A stretch of 64,000 bases of DNA from Rhabditophanes sp. KR3021. Lineage: Eukaryota > Nematoda > Chromadorea > Rhabditida > Alloionematidae. The stretch covers positions 7,502,001-7,566,000 of the forward strand of contig CAUJLY010000002.1 of assembly GCA_963281155.1 (NCBI GenBank), given 5' to 3'. Under the pieces are notes generated by a model. The model ran no database searches. It worked only from the letters and a program-made list of their open reading frames with translations, and was not told where the DNA came from. Below are positions 23,621 to 34,778 of this stretch, piece by piece; the stretch's first letter is position 1, and each line of letters opens with the position of its first letter. A program made the translations under genes and the position numbers.

Positions 23621-24680
23621 TTACCAAAAAATATTTATTAAAACATAAATAATTATCAAGTTTTCTTTGCCTTTCTTCGAACCAGTTAAATAGCCATGAG
23701 CATTATAAGGTCCATTAACATGCTTACAAATAACATAAGCCACATATTTGCCATGATTTTCAATTGTATGCAAGCCATATTCACTTATGTTCACAACGAA
23801 TTGAGAGTATCTTTGTTCAAAAAATAGAATGGGAGTATGCTCATATTTGAGGGTGTCTAAGGTATGTCCATTAATTTTTATAAGCTCATCGTTGCTTCCA
23901 TCTGCGTCTGCATAAAATTCAAGCACACAATCTTTTGCCAATGTATAAAATGATGATTTTCCTGTTAACCACTCGCGTGTGCTGGGAACGTAATGCATGA
24001 AATGGCCATTGGCAATGATACCGTTTTCATCAAATGCAGAACCCAATCTATTTGTAGACACTTGACCCGCAATTGTAGAAAAACCGGCAACTCCATTATT
24101 TATTAGATCAATTTTAGTAAAACCCGCTTTGTCGACAACTTCTTGATTTCCTCGCATATTATTAATATTGTTATACACAGTAATTTGTGAAATTGCATCG
24201 CAGTTCAAGCCTAAATTTGGCGGGGAGATATGTAAACGTGTTGTATAATCTTTGGCACACATTCTTTGATCTGGTGGGTACAAATATGAATTACATTGTA
24301 ATGGTTGAGAAGCAATTGGCATAAACTGGACAAAAATCTTCATTACATGACGAAGATCCGCATGAATTCTCTAAGTTGTTAGTTGTGGCATGTGGTGATT
24401 CAAATGATAACATTACCGGAACATCAGTTGTAATGGCAATCGAGGTATTGTCATTGTTGTCAGTGACGTAGATGCTTACATGATATTGATTTTGACCAAG
24501 AGCCATATCATATGTAACAGCATCCGTTGAATATAAAGCACCATTTATATATCCAGCAACGTTTATATTAATAGTACCTTGCTTATAAATTGGCAAAATG
24601 CCAACTGTACCTTTGTATGACTTAACAGATGTTGGCCATTGTTTGTTGTATTTTTTGAAAGTATGCTTAAATAATTTATT
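23621..24680 (-). pseudogene. secreted IgGFc-binding-like protein fragment, frame-shifted
   Basis: An acceptor TTATTTAAG at about 24680 opens HTFKKYNKQWPTS, followed by GTININVAGYINGALYSTDAV, ALGQNQYHVSIYVTDNNDN and VPVMLSFESPH. Near 24320 the frame changes into CNSYLYPPDQRMCAKDYTTR, HFMHYVPSTREWLTGKSSFYTL, FFEQRYSQFVVNISEYGLH and VICKHVNGPYNAHGYLTG. The cadence resembles nematode extracellular proteins with an IgGFc-binding N-terminal domain. No signal peptide exon is visible and the frame change has no intron signals, so this is a partial or broken gene. The family call is tentative. Confidence 0.4.
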
Positions 24681-24739
24681 AAGTCAAAACTAAATTACAT
24701 TATTTTTAATATTACAATCATTATTATTAATAAACAAAC

Positions 24740-24960
24740 AAAAAGATACTCCTCAAGCACTGGTTTCTCTAAAATGATGACTTTGTGATCCAAAGGTAGG
24801 TTGATATGATCGTACAGGTTGTGAATACTGAACTTGATGATCCAACTCTATTGCCATCTTTTGTATTTATCATTCGTCTAGTTCCATTTGAGGTAGTAGT
24901 GAAGTGTTGACGTCTAGGTTGATCTACATAGTATTGTTGTTGACTAGGAAATGAAGTTTA
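24740..24960 (-). pseudogene. Gln/Ser-rich C-terminal exon fragment
   Basis: On the minus strand FPSQQQYYVDQPRRQHF, RRMINTKDGNRVGSSSS and, after a one-base shift, QYSQPVRSYQPTFGSQSHHF end in a stop. It is a low-complexity tail of unknown origin upstream of the IgGFc-like fragment. Weak evidence. Confidence 0.2.
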
Positions 24961-25154
24961 GAGTATACTAATAAAAGTTAAGTTGAAGCAGCAAAAAATT
25001 AATTAATTAACAAGCAAGAAAATAATTAAGAAAGGCAGTTTATTAATAGAAAAAAGTAAAAATCAATTTAAAAAGAACAGATCAATCTGAAAAAGTGACA
25101 AAAAAGGAAAAATATCTTTACAATTGAGCATTCATATGAAAAATGCATTTTAAA

Positions 25155-25836
25155 ATATATAAATGACACACGGTAATTTCACAAAATATATAGTGATATT
25201 CAAAAAGCAATCTGTAGCCACGAAAGGAGCAGATAATCCCATTTCGACAATTTTAGTAATTGGTCGCTGCTCAACTGTTTTATCAACTTTTGTCCAAATA
25301 TAGTCTCTTTCAGTTTTAATTCCTAGAAGATATTAATAAAGTAACTACACAATTTTTAACTTACAGCTAGTTTATTCCAAACATATTAGGAATTTGTACG
25401 GCATGTTCAGGAGTGTCAATTCTTCCTTCCTTAAAAGAAGACATTTGAATGTCTCGTTGCCGTCTTGTAAAATCCACTACACTTCGAATATTTAAAATAG
25501 TCCATTTTTCACATTACGCCCAATGTAATGCTTGACATAAAGTCATTGCCTTTCCTGTTCCAAACTTCCCCAAAGAACACATTTTAGAGAGGGAAATGAT
25601 AATCTTGATTTTCCTAAGAAGTTGATAATCTCAATTGTGGAGTCTCTTACCATCCATGAACATTCTCCTAATCATTCATTTGAGCAATATATTTTAAAGG
25701 AACAATTTTTCACATTGTAACTGCTTGCAATTAACTTCCCCTTTTCACTATTAGTCATTTCAGAAGGTTCCTTTACTGATGTCATAAATGAGCGTCTGGG
25801 AATGGGACAAAATATCTTTGTACTTGATCTAAGCAT
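25155..25836 (-). pseudogene. mitochondrial small-subunit ribosomal protein S29 (DAP3) fragment
   Basis: The start MLRSSTKIFCPIPRRSF looks like a mitochondrial presequence. Further on, in shifted frames, come GKFGTGKAMTLCQALHWA (a Walker A-like P-loop of the DAP3 GTPase), NIRSVVDFTRRQRDIQMSSF, GRIDTPEHAVQIPNMFGIN and, after an intron-like stretch ending in TTCTAG, GIKTERDYIWTKVDKTV and VEMGLSAPFVATD. This order and wording fit MRPS29/DAP3 well. Several frame changes and a stop, and loss of most of the C-terminal half, make it a pseudogene. A functional copy must exist elsewhere. Confidence 0.6.
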
Positions 25837-25899
25837 ACTGAAATGGAATAAAATTACTTGGTTAACCAAAATTGTTAAAGATAAATAATGTCTGCTTTA

Positions 25900-27130
25900 C
25901 ATATATCATAGCAAAGTTTTAAAGTATCATCATCTTAACTCAAATTAATCGTGTTTGAATAATGTTTATTAATTCGATTCAAAATTTCAATTTCTTATGT
26001 GCAATATATCAAAAGAGTATGATAAGCCAAGAAGAAATATAACCTTGGAAATAAGATACTCTTTGATTTTAAAACAATTGCCAGCAATAAAGACAAGACA
26101 ATATTTTATACTATAATATTTTTCATTTATAATTATTGATGCTTATTATTTATTTATTCATAAATATTTGTGAATTAAATATGATGATGGTAGTAAATTA
26201 TTTTTAATTGTATCTTTCTTAATATCGCCTTTATTTTCATTAAACGTATATTAATATGAATATTTACTTGTCCTGATCATTTTTACGTTTTTTGATATTA
26301 TAGCAACTCAAAATGGAAGATCTTGCTGGTGCTGTATTACAAAAATGGTATGTTTGGGAGGAGGTATTTGAAAGTGTTGATTAATTCGAACAAGCCGTTC
26401 ATATCAGTTTATGCATGCAAAGGGAAAAGGTTGGTTGGATGATGAAAACGAATTGTTAGATGGGATGAATTTATTAAACATTCAAGAGAATATTTGAAAT
26501 TCTATCCATAAAGTTTGTTCTCCATGTTATCTTTCAATTTATCATTTAACGCAATTTCTCCTTGAATAATTCTTTTAGAGTCAATTGAAGAGCTAATAAG
26601 AGTCACATCAGATATGATTGACACTACAATTATTGGTGAGTAGTTAAGAATTGGAGTTTGATAAGATTAGCCAAACAATACTCAATCAAACATATGAAGT
26701 TGCCAACATTTTAGAAAGCATTCCATCGTCTAATTCTCAAGTAGAATCGAGTCTTTGTCTTTAAAATATAATCATTTTCAAATAAAGGAAATGATTCCTA
26801 TTTTTTATGCGTTTTTCATAGAATCTAATTTTTATTCATCAATTTAATCAATCATCTGAATGACTAATTTTATAAATGTTTAACGGCACTTTCTTCAAAA
26901 ATAATACTTTTTTGTATGTTGGTTTTTATCACTGATAAATGTCACCCCTTTTTTATATTATCAAGTATTGTTTATAGTTAATCTTTTGTTACTTTTCACA
27001 CAATCTAGAGTAGTATGCATCCAACGTTTGATCGTCACTAATTTGGTGATAAGGAAGTTATTGAATGATTTGATTGCGAAACTTATTCATTCAACATTTA
27101 TTAATATTTATCACTTCTAAATATATTATT
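25900..27130. other. intergenic region, no clear gene
   Basis: Very AT-rich. A possible exon MEDLAGAVLQKW follows a TTATAG acceptor at 26304, and nearby frames GWLDDENELLDGMNLL and FEQAVHISLCMQ look coding-like but do not join. Probably gene debris. Confidence 0.3.
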
Positions 27131-27138
27131 TTATAGAA

Positions 27139-28958
27139 TGGCAACTTCAATGCGATGCCCAAATTATGAAAAATTGGCTGAAACAGAATCCCTTCGCAAT
27201 TGTCGAGTTAATACTAACGAATGGAACAATTAAGGTTTCCAGAACCGTGCTCAGTTGTCAAAGCGATTACTTTTATGCTTTATTCAAGAACGATCCGACC
27301 AAAGGTAAGTAAATAAAATATTTATGGTTAAAATATTTGTATAACTTTTCAGACAAATTCGAGATACCACAAATTGAACTGGAGCACCTTAAATGTTATC
27401 TCGAAGTTATGCAGAAAGCTGAAACACTTTCTCTTGATGGGGAGTCTATTTTCAAACTTACTACCATTCAAAAGGAATTGCAATCGCCTTATCTGGAGTC
27501 ACTAATTGTAAATTGGCTAGAAAACAATCTCGAAAAATCTTACCTTCCCATTATTCATGAAGGTGCCTGCAATATTCCAAGTCAATTGCTCCGTCAAAAG
27601 ACGAAGAAGTTAATTCAAGATAATTTTAAGGTTACATCTAAATAAAATCATAATTAATTAATAATTTAGGAACTCTGCACAATCAGTTCATATGCTTCCT
27701 TGTCTTATACCAATTTAAATGAGCTTTTTGATAATGAATTCATCGAAAAACAAAAGCAAGAGGATTTTTTAATTTTATTTACAAAATGGTGTGAGGATGA
27801 TCTGGAAAATCGGAAGTTATCATGGATTGACTTATTGATGAAAATAGACTTTCGTTGGATTGAAAACGACTATATCGTTAAAACATTCATACCAGATCAT
27901 CCATGGGTGTGTGAAATATCTCAAGCTATGGTTATTTTGTTCGATGCAATCAAACAACAAGTTACGCCTGTTATCTATTCTGCCCAAAATTCAAAAGTCT
28001 TTTTATGTAAGTTGAACTTATTTACAAATCATAATTCCTTTAGTTGGAGGTTCATGGGATGATAAATCTGTTGTCTGCTATGACATAGAGAACAAAACAA
28101 TAGGAGTAGTCGCCCAACTGAACAATCCTAAGAAATCCCACACTTCTCAAAGAATCAGAGACACGGCTTTTCTTTTTGGAGGAATTCAAAATACTAAAAT
28201 TGAAACGTAAGTTAATAAAACAAAATATTTGATATTTAATTTAGGTTCAATGTTAATACCAATATTTGTGAAACAATTTCCCCTGAAATGCCTTCACCAA
28301 GATATAGTTTGTCTAGTGCCACTTTGGACAATAAAATATTTGCCATTGGCGGATATCTGAATCATGAAAGGGTAGATAGTGTAGACTAGTAAGTTAAATA
28401 TATATTTATGTTAAAAACATTATCTTTAGCTTCGAGGCTGGAAAAATGTCTTGGATTAAAAATGGGAGTTTATGTAAACCTGTCAATAGGCATGATTCAG
28501 TCGTTGTCGATGGAGTAATCTATGTGACACCCGGACTTGGTTGTTCCAATATGCAAAGGTAACAAATTGAATACTCAACAATTACAAATTTGTATAGATT
28601 CGATGAAAGAGAAGGAAAGTTTACACTGCTAAAAGAATCTCCTACCAAAGCTTATCCATCTGCAGTTTGACTCTTCAACAAAAACATTTTGTGTTGTGGA
28701 GGATTTAATAAGAGATACCTTGATTCATGTTGCTTATATGATATCGTTGCCGATGGTTGGAGAAATATAGAAAAATTGCCAATTAACGTCCAAGGTGGTT
28801 CCTGCGTAGAGAGCATCGATTCAATTATTCATTTCGGTGGTTCTAGTAATATTTATCAAAATCATATTTATGTGTACTCAAAATCTGAAAGAACCTGGTC
28901 AAAATCCAATGTTCTTTTACCAACAGCAAATAGTTTTAGTTCCAAAATCGTTTTTTAA
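27139..28958 (+). pseudogene. second BTB-BACK-kelch gene with an in-frame TGA
   Basis: The first recognisable exon (ATG candidate at 27166) gives MKNWLKQNPFAIVELILTNG and IKVSRTVLSCQSDYFYALF, a BTB core. Following exons carry PQIELEHLKCYLEVM, a BACK region (LQSPYLESLIVNWLENNL, LFTKWCEDDLENRKLSWIDLL) and kelch blades (VGGSWDDKSVVCYD, LFGGIQNTKIE, FAIGGYLNHERVDS, LCCGGFNKRYLDSC, IIHFGGSSNIYQ). Six short introns splice in frame. At about 28667 the frame meets TGA in SPSAV-stop-LFNKN, where a kelch strand should continue. The N-terminal BTB part may be incomplete. The gene could be dead, or the TGA a single-base error. It is a diverged relative of the gene at 19245-21043. Confidence 0.7.
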
Positions 28959-29200
28959 TTGTTTTTTACAATTATGTTTGGCACTTAAACAAAGTAAAGT
29001 TCAATAATCTATTCTTGTAAATTTGCATCAACTTTTATTAATTCCAATTTAATATTTGTTTGTTATGTAAATTTAGCTTTTCTTTTCTTTTAACAATAAA
29101 AATTAATTAGAACATCATCTCCTTTATTTAAATATGTCATTGGTTATCTCTATTTAAGTAACCAGACATCCTAAATAAAATCATTATAAACTTTATCATT

Positions 29201-30188
29201 ATGGATGATAATAAATTTTTGTTTCTACTTTTTCTATTTTTAACCAATATTAAATTGATATCAGGTCAAGTAGTTGGATCAACTGTTCCGTTGGTAGTGA
29301 ATGGAGATCCGAAAACACAATTTCCTGAACTAATCACTGCCGACAACTTCCCACTCTTTCCATTCACAGGTACAATTTCCATTCCTATTATTTCTTTTAA
29401 AAAGTCCCCGAATACTTGTAGATCAACTGAATTGGGGGATCGAACTCAATCCCGCTAACAAAGTCGCTTTTGCCAGTGATTTGAATATTCCAGTTCCAGG
29501 GTGGGGAAACTTTGATTTGGATGGCAATCTTTACACAGTATGTAAACAAGTACTTTTATTTATTTACAACTTTTAGGGCCACATCAACACTGATACCAGA
29601 GTCGGTATGCAAGTCAGGCCCGTAAACAAACTCAAGATCAAGCCAGAAACACTCGTACTACTAGGCCAAAACCCAGCCTTCCGAGCAGCAAGGAAAAAGG
29701 CTAAAGAAGTGTTGATCGGAAAACTTCCCTACAATTACGAACCTCTCAAATGTAAACCGCCATATTGTAATCCATTTGTTCAGCACACAGCTGTAGCCGT
29801 CGAATTCGAGGAAGGAGATGATACCTTCTTTATTGGGGGAATTGATTTTCCAATGCCCATTGGACCTGGGGGTCAGGGAGTTCGTTTTCCATTGTCTGGG
29901 GCTGTTGAAGCAGGTACACTAATCTTTGTAGTTCACTTTCATCTTAATTATTTAGGTACATCGCCATACGCATATGCTCACGGAGAAGGTGGATTATTTA
30001 ATAATATGATCTTCGAATTGGATAAAATAGACAATGTAAGAAAGAAGGCTGCTGCTAGGAGAAAAAGATCCATTTTCCAGAGAAGAATGGAACATCCAAG
30101 GTATAGGAGATCCTTACCACAGCCTTTATTCCTGACAAGAAAACGATCTTACTACCCACCTGTCATAAGAACCATTTACTACGCTTAA
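29201..30188 (+). CDS. secreted nematode protein of unknown function
   Basis: Four exons (29201-29369, 29422-29537, 29577-29913, 29956-30188) join cleanly to 284 residues. The N-terminus MDDNKFLFLLFLFLTNIKL is a signal peptide, probably cleaved near ISGQ. The middle has QLNWGIELNPANKVAFASDL, GHINTDTRVGMQVRPVNKL, a CKPPYCNPF cysteine pair and FFIGGIDFPMPIGPGGQGVRF. The C-terminal tail is very basic, with RRKRS, RRSLPQP and TRKRS, which look like proprotein convertase sites and would release short Pro/Tyr-containing peptides. I do not recognise a named family; the composition suggests an extracellular or cuticle-associated product. Confidence 0.75.
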
Positions 30189-30419
30189 TTAATAATAATA
30201 AAACACTAAGTTAAAAGTACATTTTTATTTTATATCCACTCCAGTAAGCACTTGAAAATTATTAGAAATAGGATTGAAACTTTGTATCATTTCTTTAATT
30301 CGTCCTTATTAACTTGAGCTAATGATACATCGCCTAGGTCATCTTCACATAGGGAAGTAGTTGGTTGAGTTTGTTGGACAATTTCTTTCCTATCAAATCG
30401 TAAATATTAATTAATATAT

Positions 30420-30545
30420 ATTGGTCTTTCAAATTATATTTATACCATAAAATCTGATCCTTAACAAGTCAATCAGATGACAAGGCAGTGTCGCGGCAAA
30501 TCCACCACTGAAACCTGCCAATCAAAATCTCATACCCTTTGGTAC
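30420..30545 (-). pseudogene. mitochondrial carrier (SLC25) fragment
   Basis: A short minus-strand exon reads AGFSGGFAATLPCHLIDLLR followed by IRFYG. This is the helix-and-motif pattern of a mitochondrial carrier repeat (AG..G......HP.D..K.R), with the usual PxD motif altered to LID. Nothing else of the carrier is found beyond a possible acidic tail at 30290-30390. A fragment only. Confidence 0.35.
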
Positions 30546-30821
30546 TCTTTTAGTTCATCAATTAATATGAGGGCATGATTGCTTCATTTAAAATCTTTGT
30601 TACCTTTCAATATACTCACAAAAATGGAGTGGTTCTGGACTTTTGACGCTTTTGTTCTTGTGATTACCGAATAAATGTCTGTGTACGATTAATTTATACA
30701 TCTTTTAAATAAAGTCTATTTATTGGATATTCATCTTTTTTCCTTTCTTGTAAAGTATCACACAAAGTAGATTATTTTTGTGATATTATTTGTAATTAAT
30801 TACGACATGTGTCTTTCAGGA

Positions 30822-30938
30822 ATGTCAAGTAAGAAAGAGCAATTGGCGCTGAATGTGTACTCTAATCTAAACAAAATAATCACAAGGTTCAATGTGCTTA
30901 CAAAAGACAGAAAGAATGTATCGACAAGACGTATTTAG
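30822..30938 (+). CDS. 38-codon ORF after a trans-splice-like acceptor
   Basis: CTTTCAGGA immediately precedes an ATG opening MSSKKEQLALNVYSNLNKI and ending after NVSTRRI. The acceptor context makes a real small gene or a first exon possible. I see no homology and no following exon. Confidence 0.25.
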   Translation: MSSKKEQLALNVYSNLNKIITRFNVLTKDRKNVSTRRI

Positions 30939-31340
30939 AGTAACAGGTTAGAAGTATACTCAAAATGGCTGGCCATAATTTTGTATATTATCTAAGTAAA
31001 ATATAGAAGAATTTCTTAAAATAGATGTAATAACGTGTCTTTTTAATTGCATACTACAAGTTACCTGATTTTGGACAAAAATTTAGCAGGACTCAATCGA
31101 ATAATTATAAAACTACAAAACACAAGTTAAGATCAAATTGAATTTATTAAGAATTTAGGAAATGTTATGTATGATGACTTATTTATATAAATGTTACGTG
31201 GGTATTCGGACAAGACAAAATTTTACCTTAAAATGAACAAAATAAAAATGCTTATATACGTACTTGAATATAAATATCAAAAGGGTAATAGACGTTCAAT
31301 AAACAACCACCACGGCACTTCCACCTACAAGGGACACAGC

Positions 31341-31425
31341 AAAAAGTATCATTATAAAGGTAGTATCATTAAAAAAGGTAGTATCATTAAAAAAAAGTAG
31401 TATCATTAAAAAAGGTAGTATCGTC
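31341..31425. repeat. short tandem repeat, unit about 17-18 bp
   Basis: Four to five imperfect copies of GGTAGTATCATTAAAAAA in a row. The region around it (30940-31686) has no recognised gene. Confidence 0.8.
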
Positions 31426-31686
31426 ATCTCTTAATAATAAGATTGTAATAATTTTTAAACAAAAATTAAGATTATACAAAAAAGGTGATGAATGTTTCAA
31501 TCAAAAAAAGAAAACAAATGGTATTACACATCAAAGAAATCACATGTTTTTATTTAATGGTATATAAATTGAGTTAACATAAAAAATCAAAATAATCAAA
31601 GCAAAGAGATATTGGTTCCAAATACTTCAAAACATTTTTACGAGGATTCAAATCAACACATATCCATGAAATATATTAAAGTATTA

Positions 31687-32595
31687 TCACTTAAAATTCC
31701 AATTAATGGGAGGACATTGATACTTGTTTTTAGTTTTGAATAAATGGTTTCCACTTTCATATTTTCCTAAATAATATTTTCTCGCGCATTTGTCGTGCAT
31801 GACAAAGTCAAAGTTAATCTTTTCTTGTGTTAACTGTTCATTCCTAAACTCAAACAATTCCAACATATTGTCAGTTTTATTCGTAGATAAACCTCGACCC
31901 ACAATCAAATCAACGTTACAACCAACATGTATAACCCTGTCATGATGAATAGGATTATTGTAAACAACTATCTTTACAGCACACCAATTATCACCCTTAT
32001 GTGTAACTAAACAACCAAATGTTTCCAGAAATCTTTGTGTATATTTATTAAAATAATCATTGAATCCAGCTTCTATTTGTTTTTCAGTGTCTTTTTTATT
32101 AACTTTACCAAGATATGAAGTCATTATGTCAACATTGACAATAATCGTTTGTAACGCTACATTTTTTTCAAGAGTCTCTTCCAAAAAAGAAATGTACTTT
32201 TCCGCACCATTCTCAAATGATCCATCATAAGGCAGAAAATAAGGGTCGATGATCTCGACGGCTTTCAACGAATTACCATACTTCTCCAAATGACTCGTAT
32301 GCTTGAACTCACTTATCTCCAACACATTGCTTCCTCTTTTGGTAAAAGCAGCCTTAACAAATTCTCCCTTTTCTCTTAACTTTTCAACACAACAGTAGTG
32401 AATGGGAGGATCGTCCCACAACATCATTGTATCTATGTTGGCCGCTTGTTTTTCTATACAATCAAAACCCAACACAGCTGTATCTTCTGGTTCACCTATT
32501 CCCCTTTTTATTTCAAACAAAAATAAACTTGAAGGCACAACGTAGCTTTTATAATATGGGTAAACTTTAATGTTTTTTATTTCTAATTGACGCAT
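31687..32595 (-). CDS. MITD1 C-terminal (PLD-like) domain protein
   Basis: 302 residues from the ATG at 32595, chosen because a TTTTTTTTAG acceptor lies four bases upstream. The C-terminal part has EIIDPYFLPYDG, FLEETLEKNVALQTIIVNV, PIHHDRVIHVGCN and DLIVGRGLST, matching the MITD1 C-terminal fold (DPY...HDR-I...IGRGLD), a phospholipase-D-like module that binds membranes rather than cutting lipid. The N-terminal 130 residues (KVYPYYKSYVVPSS, EPEDTAVLGFD) are unassigned. There is no MIT domain. A second protein of similar design follows on the same strand. Function unknown. Confidence 0.55.
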   Translation of the reverse strand: MRQLEIKNIKVYPYYKSYVVPSSLFLFEIKRGIGEPEDTAVLGFDCIEKQAANIDTMMLWDDPPIHYCCVEKLREKGEFVKAAFTKRGSNVLEISEFKHTSHLEKYGNSLKAVEIIDPYFLPYDGSFENGAEKYISFLEETLEKNVALQTIIVNVDIMTSYLGKVNKKDTEKQIEAGFNDYFNKYTQRFLETFGCLVTHKGDNWCAVKIVVYNNPIHHDRVIHVGCNVDLIVGRGLSTNKTDNMLELFEFRNEQLTQEKINFDFVMHDKCARKYYLGKYESGNHLFKTKNKYQCPPINWNFK

Positions 32596-32988
32596 TTCTC
32601 TAAAAAAAATATAAATTAGCAAAAAATCAAAAACAAAATGGATAAGAAAAAAGAATGAATTAAAAACACTAATCAAATGTATATATATTTATTACAAATT
32701 ACAATATAAAATATAAATATAATTTACATATTTTGATCAACCAAACAACCCATTAAAATTCATACTATCCACGTCATAATTTTTTGAACAACGACACAAC
32801 ATAATTTGCATATTTTGGTCAATTATACAACTCATTTTAATTTATATCAACCAAACACACATAACAAAATCTTGCTAAACCAGACCCACATAAAAAATTT
32901 TATTCACTCAAACCATTTCACAAAAAACATCACCCAAACCATTTCACAAAAAACATCACCCAAACCATTTCACAAAAAACATCACAAT
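32596..32988. repeat. spacer with a 26-bp tandem repeat (32910-32985)
   Basis: Nearly three perfect copies of AAACCATTTCACAAAAAAC plus ATCACCC lie just downstream of the second PLD-like gene's stop. The rest is AT-rich spacer with ACACAA/CCAAAC-like simple sequence. No gene. Confidence 0.85.
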
Positions 32989-33510
32989 TCACCCTATATC
33001 CCATTTCAATTGAGTATACATCCTAACATATGACTGGGTGCTTTGCATAGCAATCCCACATCCAGAAACCATCAAAAAACCGGAATCAAAATAAATGAAT
33101 CGGTTATGCAAATCATTTTGCATGTAGAATTTGCATAAACCATTTTTTTTTCCATTTAAAAGTTTATTGCAGCTGCTTTTAAACTTGTCATAATTAGCAG
33201 AAGAATCAATTCCTTTACATGAAGCCGTAACTATATGCAAGTTCACCAATTGTCCAAAAGTAGATTTTATTGTTAACAAAAAATCTTTTACTTCGCGCGA
33301 TTCAATTTTTTCCGTCAAATACGGATCTACAATGGTGATGCTTTCACACACATCTTCTGATTCGATAAAAGTTTTGTTATCCATCAACAACTTATTCATC
33401 AAACTAAACTCTTTCATTCCAAAAGGCTTGAAAACCTCATACTCGAATTGAAAATCCTTATCATCAAATGATTTAAATGGCTTCAACCCAGGAACATATG
33501 GTTCTGACAT
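32989..33510 (-). CDS. second MITD1-C/PLD-like protein, short
   Basis: 173 residues from the ATG at 33510. An ATTTCAG acceptor 20 bases upstream supports this start over a longer frame. It has ESITIVDPYLTEKIES, LVNLHIVTASCKG, LHNRFIYFDSGFLMVSGCG, the same DPY...H-x-R...G pattern as the neighbour at 31687-32595, but with HNR instead of HDR and SGCG instead of GRGL. The membrane-binding surface may therefore differ. The two genes are likely tandem relatives. Confidence 0.5.
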   Translation of the reverse strand: MSEPYVPGLKPFKSFDDKDFQFEYEVFKPFGMKEFSLMNKLLMDNKTFIESEDVCESITIVDPYLTEKIESREVKDFLLTIKSTFGQLVNLHIVTASCKGIDSSANYDKFKSSCNKLLNGKKNGLCKFYMQNDLHNRFIYFDSGFLMVSGCGIAMQSTQSYVRMYTQLKWDIG

Positions 33511-33770
33511 GATTCTTGACGAGAGACTTCCTGAAATAATTAAACACAATACAAAATGAAAAATAAGACAAAAACATAACATATTTATAGCACATTTTAT
33601 TGTAAAATTTAAATAAATTACAAAAAATTTGACTATTTACAACAAAAAATTTGGATAAATTGCAAACACCTTTATTCATCAAAAAAAGACAAAGACAATA
33701 CAGTATATATAGTAAATCAAAATCCTTTCTCTTTAATCAACCACATTTCAGAATCCAATTGTAATTACTT

Positions 33771-34562
33771 TCAATTCGTCATTGTTTTTAAACGCATTTC
33801 TAGACATTCAACTGGCGTGTAACCCTTATGACCTTCAAGGGGTATTAAACTTTTGGTGCCGGCTTTTGTGATGATATGCAGCATCACATTACCATTGACA
33901 ACCACAACGCTAATAGCCGGACAAAAATTCTTCCATTCTCTCACACCATGCTTTCTCTTCAAATTTTCTTCAAACTCCCTGAGTCTAGCTACACACTTTG
34001 CCATCGAATTCTTCAATTCTTCGTCTGTCTTAGGATTTCTAATAATAGGAGACTCGTTGCTTGAAAAAAATTTCTTCATTGCACCCTTGTAAACGGGAAC
34101 ATCCAAATCATCAACCACTTTCTCCCACTCCAAATTAGTCTCCCAATCATTTTCATCAAGTATTTGACAAACAATCATTTTCTACAAAAATTAAACATTA
34201 TAGATATATTTGCGACTTACCTCCAGTCGGTAACAACAAAGAGAATCAGCAACGATCATCAAATCACCAACATCATAATCCAAAATATCAAAGGCCTCTG
34301 TATCCTTGGCATAGTCAACATAACATTCTAGCTGTTTAGGTGTCAAGAAATCTATGATGATTTTTGTGCAAACCTCTACCACTACCTTCTCCATCATATA
34401 CCCAGAAGTTGCAAACAAACGCATGCTGGGAACAAAGTGAATCGTCTCATCATCATCCTTTAAAGTAACTTTGATTATTCTTCTAAAATCTATTTTCAAA
34501 AGTGGGGCATATAATTCATTTATAGTATTAATCCTTTCACTGTCCCTACTGTATCTTACCAT
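33771..34562 (-). CDS. BTB-like domain protein A
   Basis: Two exons (34221-34562 and 33771-34181) give 250 residues. A TTTTAG acceptor lies three bases before the ATG. The N-terminal half resembles a BTB/POZ fold: IHFVPSMRLFATSGYMMEKV, then IIIDFLTPKQLECYVDYAK and DVGDLMIVADSLCCYRLEKM. The C-terminal half (WEKVVDDLDVPVYKGAMKKF, CPAISVVVVNGNVMLHI) is unassigned. It is a relative of the gene at 36588-37295, and they share intron position and the sequence DYAKDTEAF. Confidence 0.55.
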
Positions 34563-34778
34563 GATCTAAAATTGATAAACATTAAATATAAATTAAATTG
34601 TCAGCACCATTAAAATGATATATATAACATGCAACGACTATGGTGTCACAATGAGCAAAAAAGATCAATTGCAACATCAAATAGTCAAGCGTGTTAAAAA
34701 CGACTATCCAATCATTATGTAAATTTTAGAAATGTGTAGTGTGTGTATTATAAGCTATTTGAAAAATTATAGGCTAAA

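Noticed and set aside
28660..28675. TGA in the kelch gene as a selenocysteine codon
   Set aside because: Kelch proteins are not selenoproteins and no selenocysteine insertion element is evident; a nonsense change or error is simpler.
32806..33033. A His/Asn/Thr-rich ORF on the plus strand
   Set aside because: It is a translation of the 26-bp tandem repeat and AT-rich spacer.
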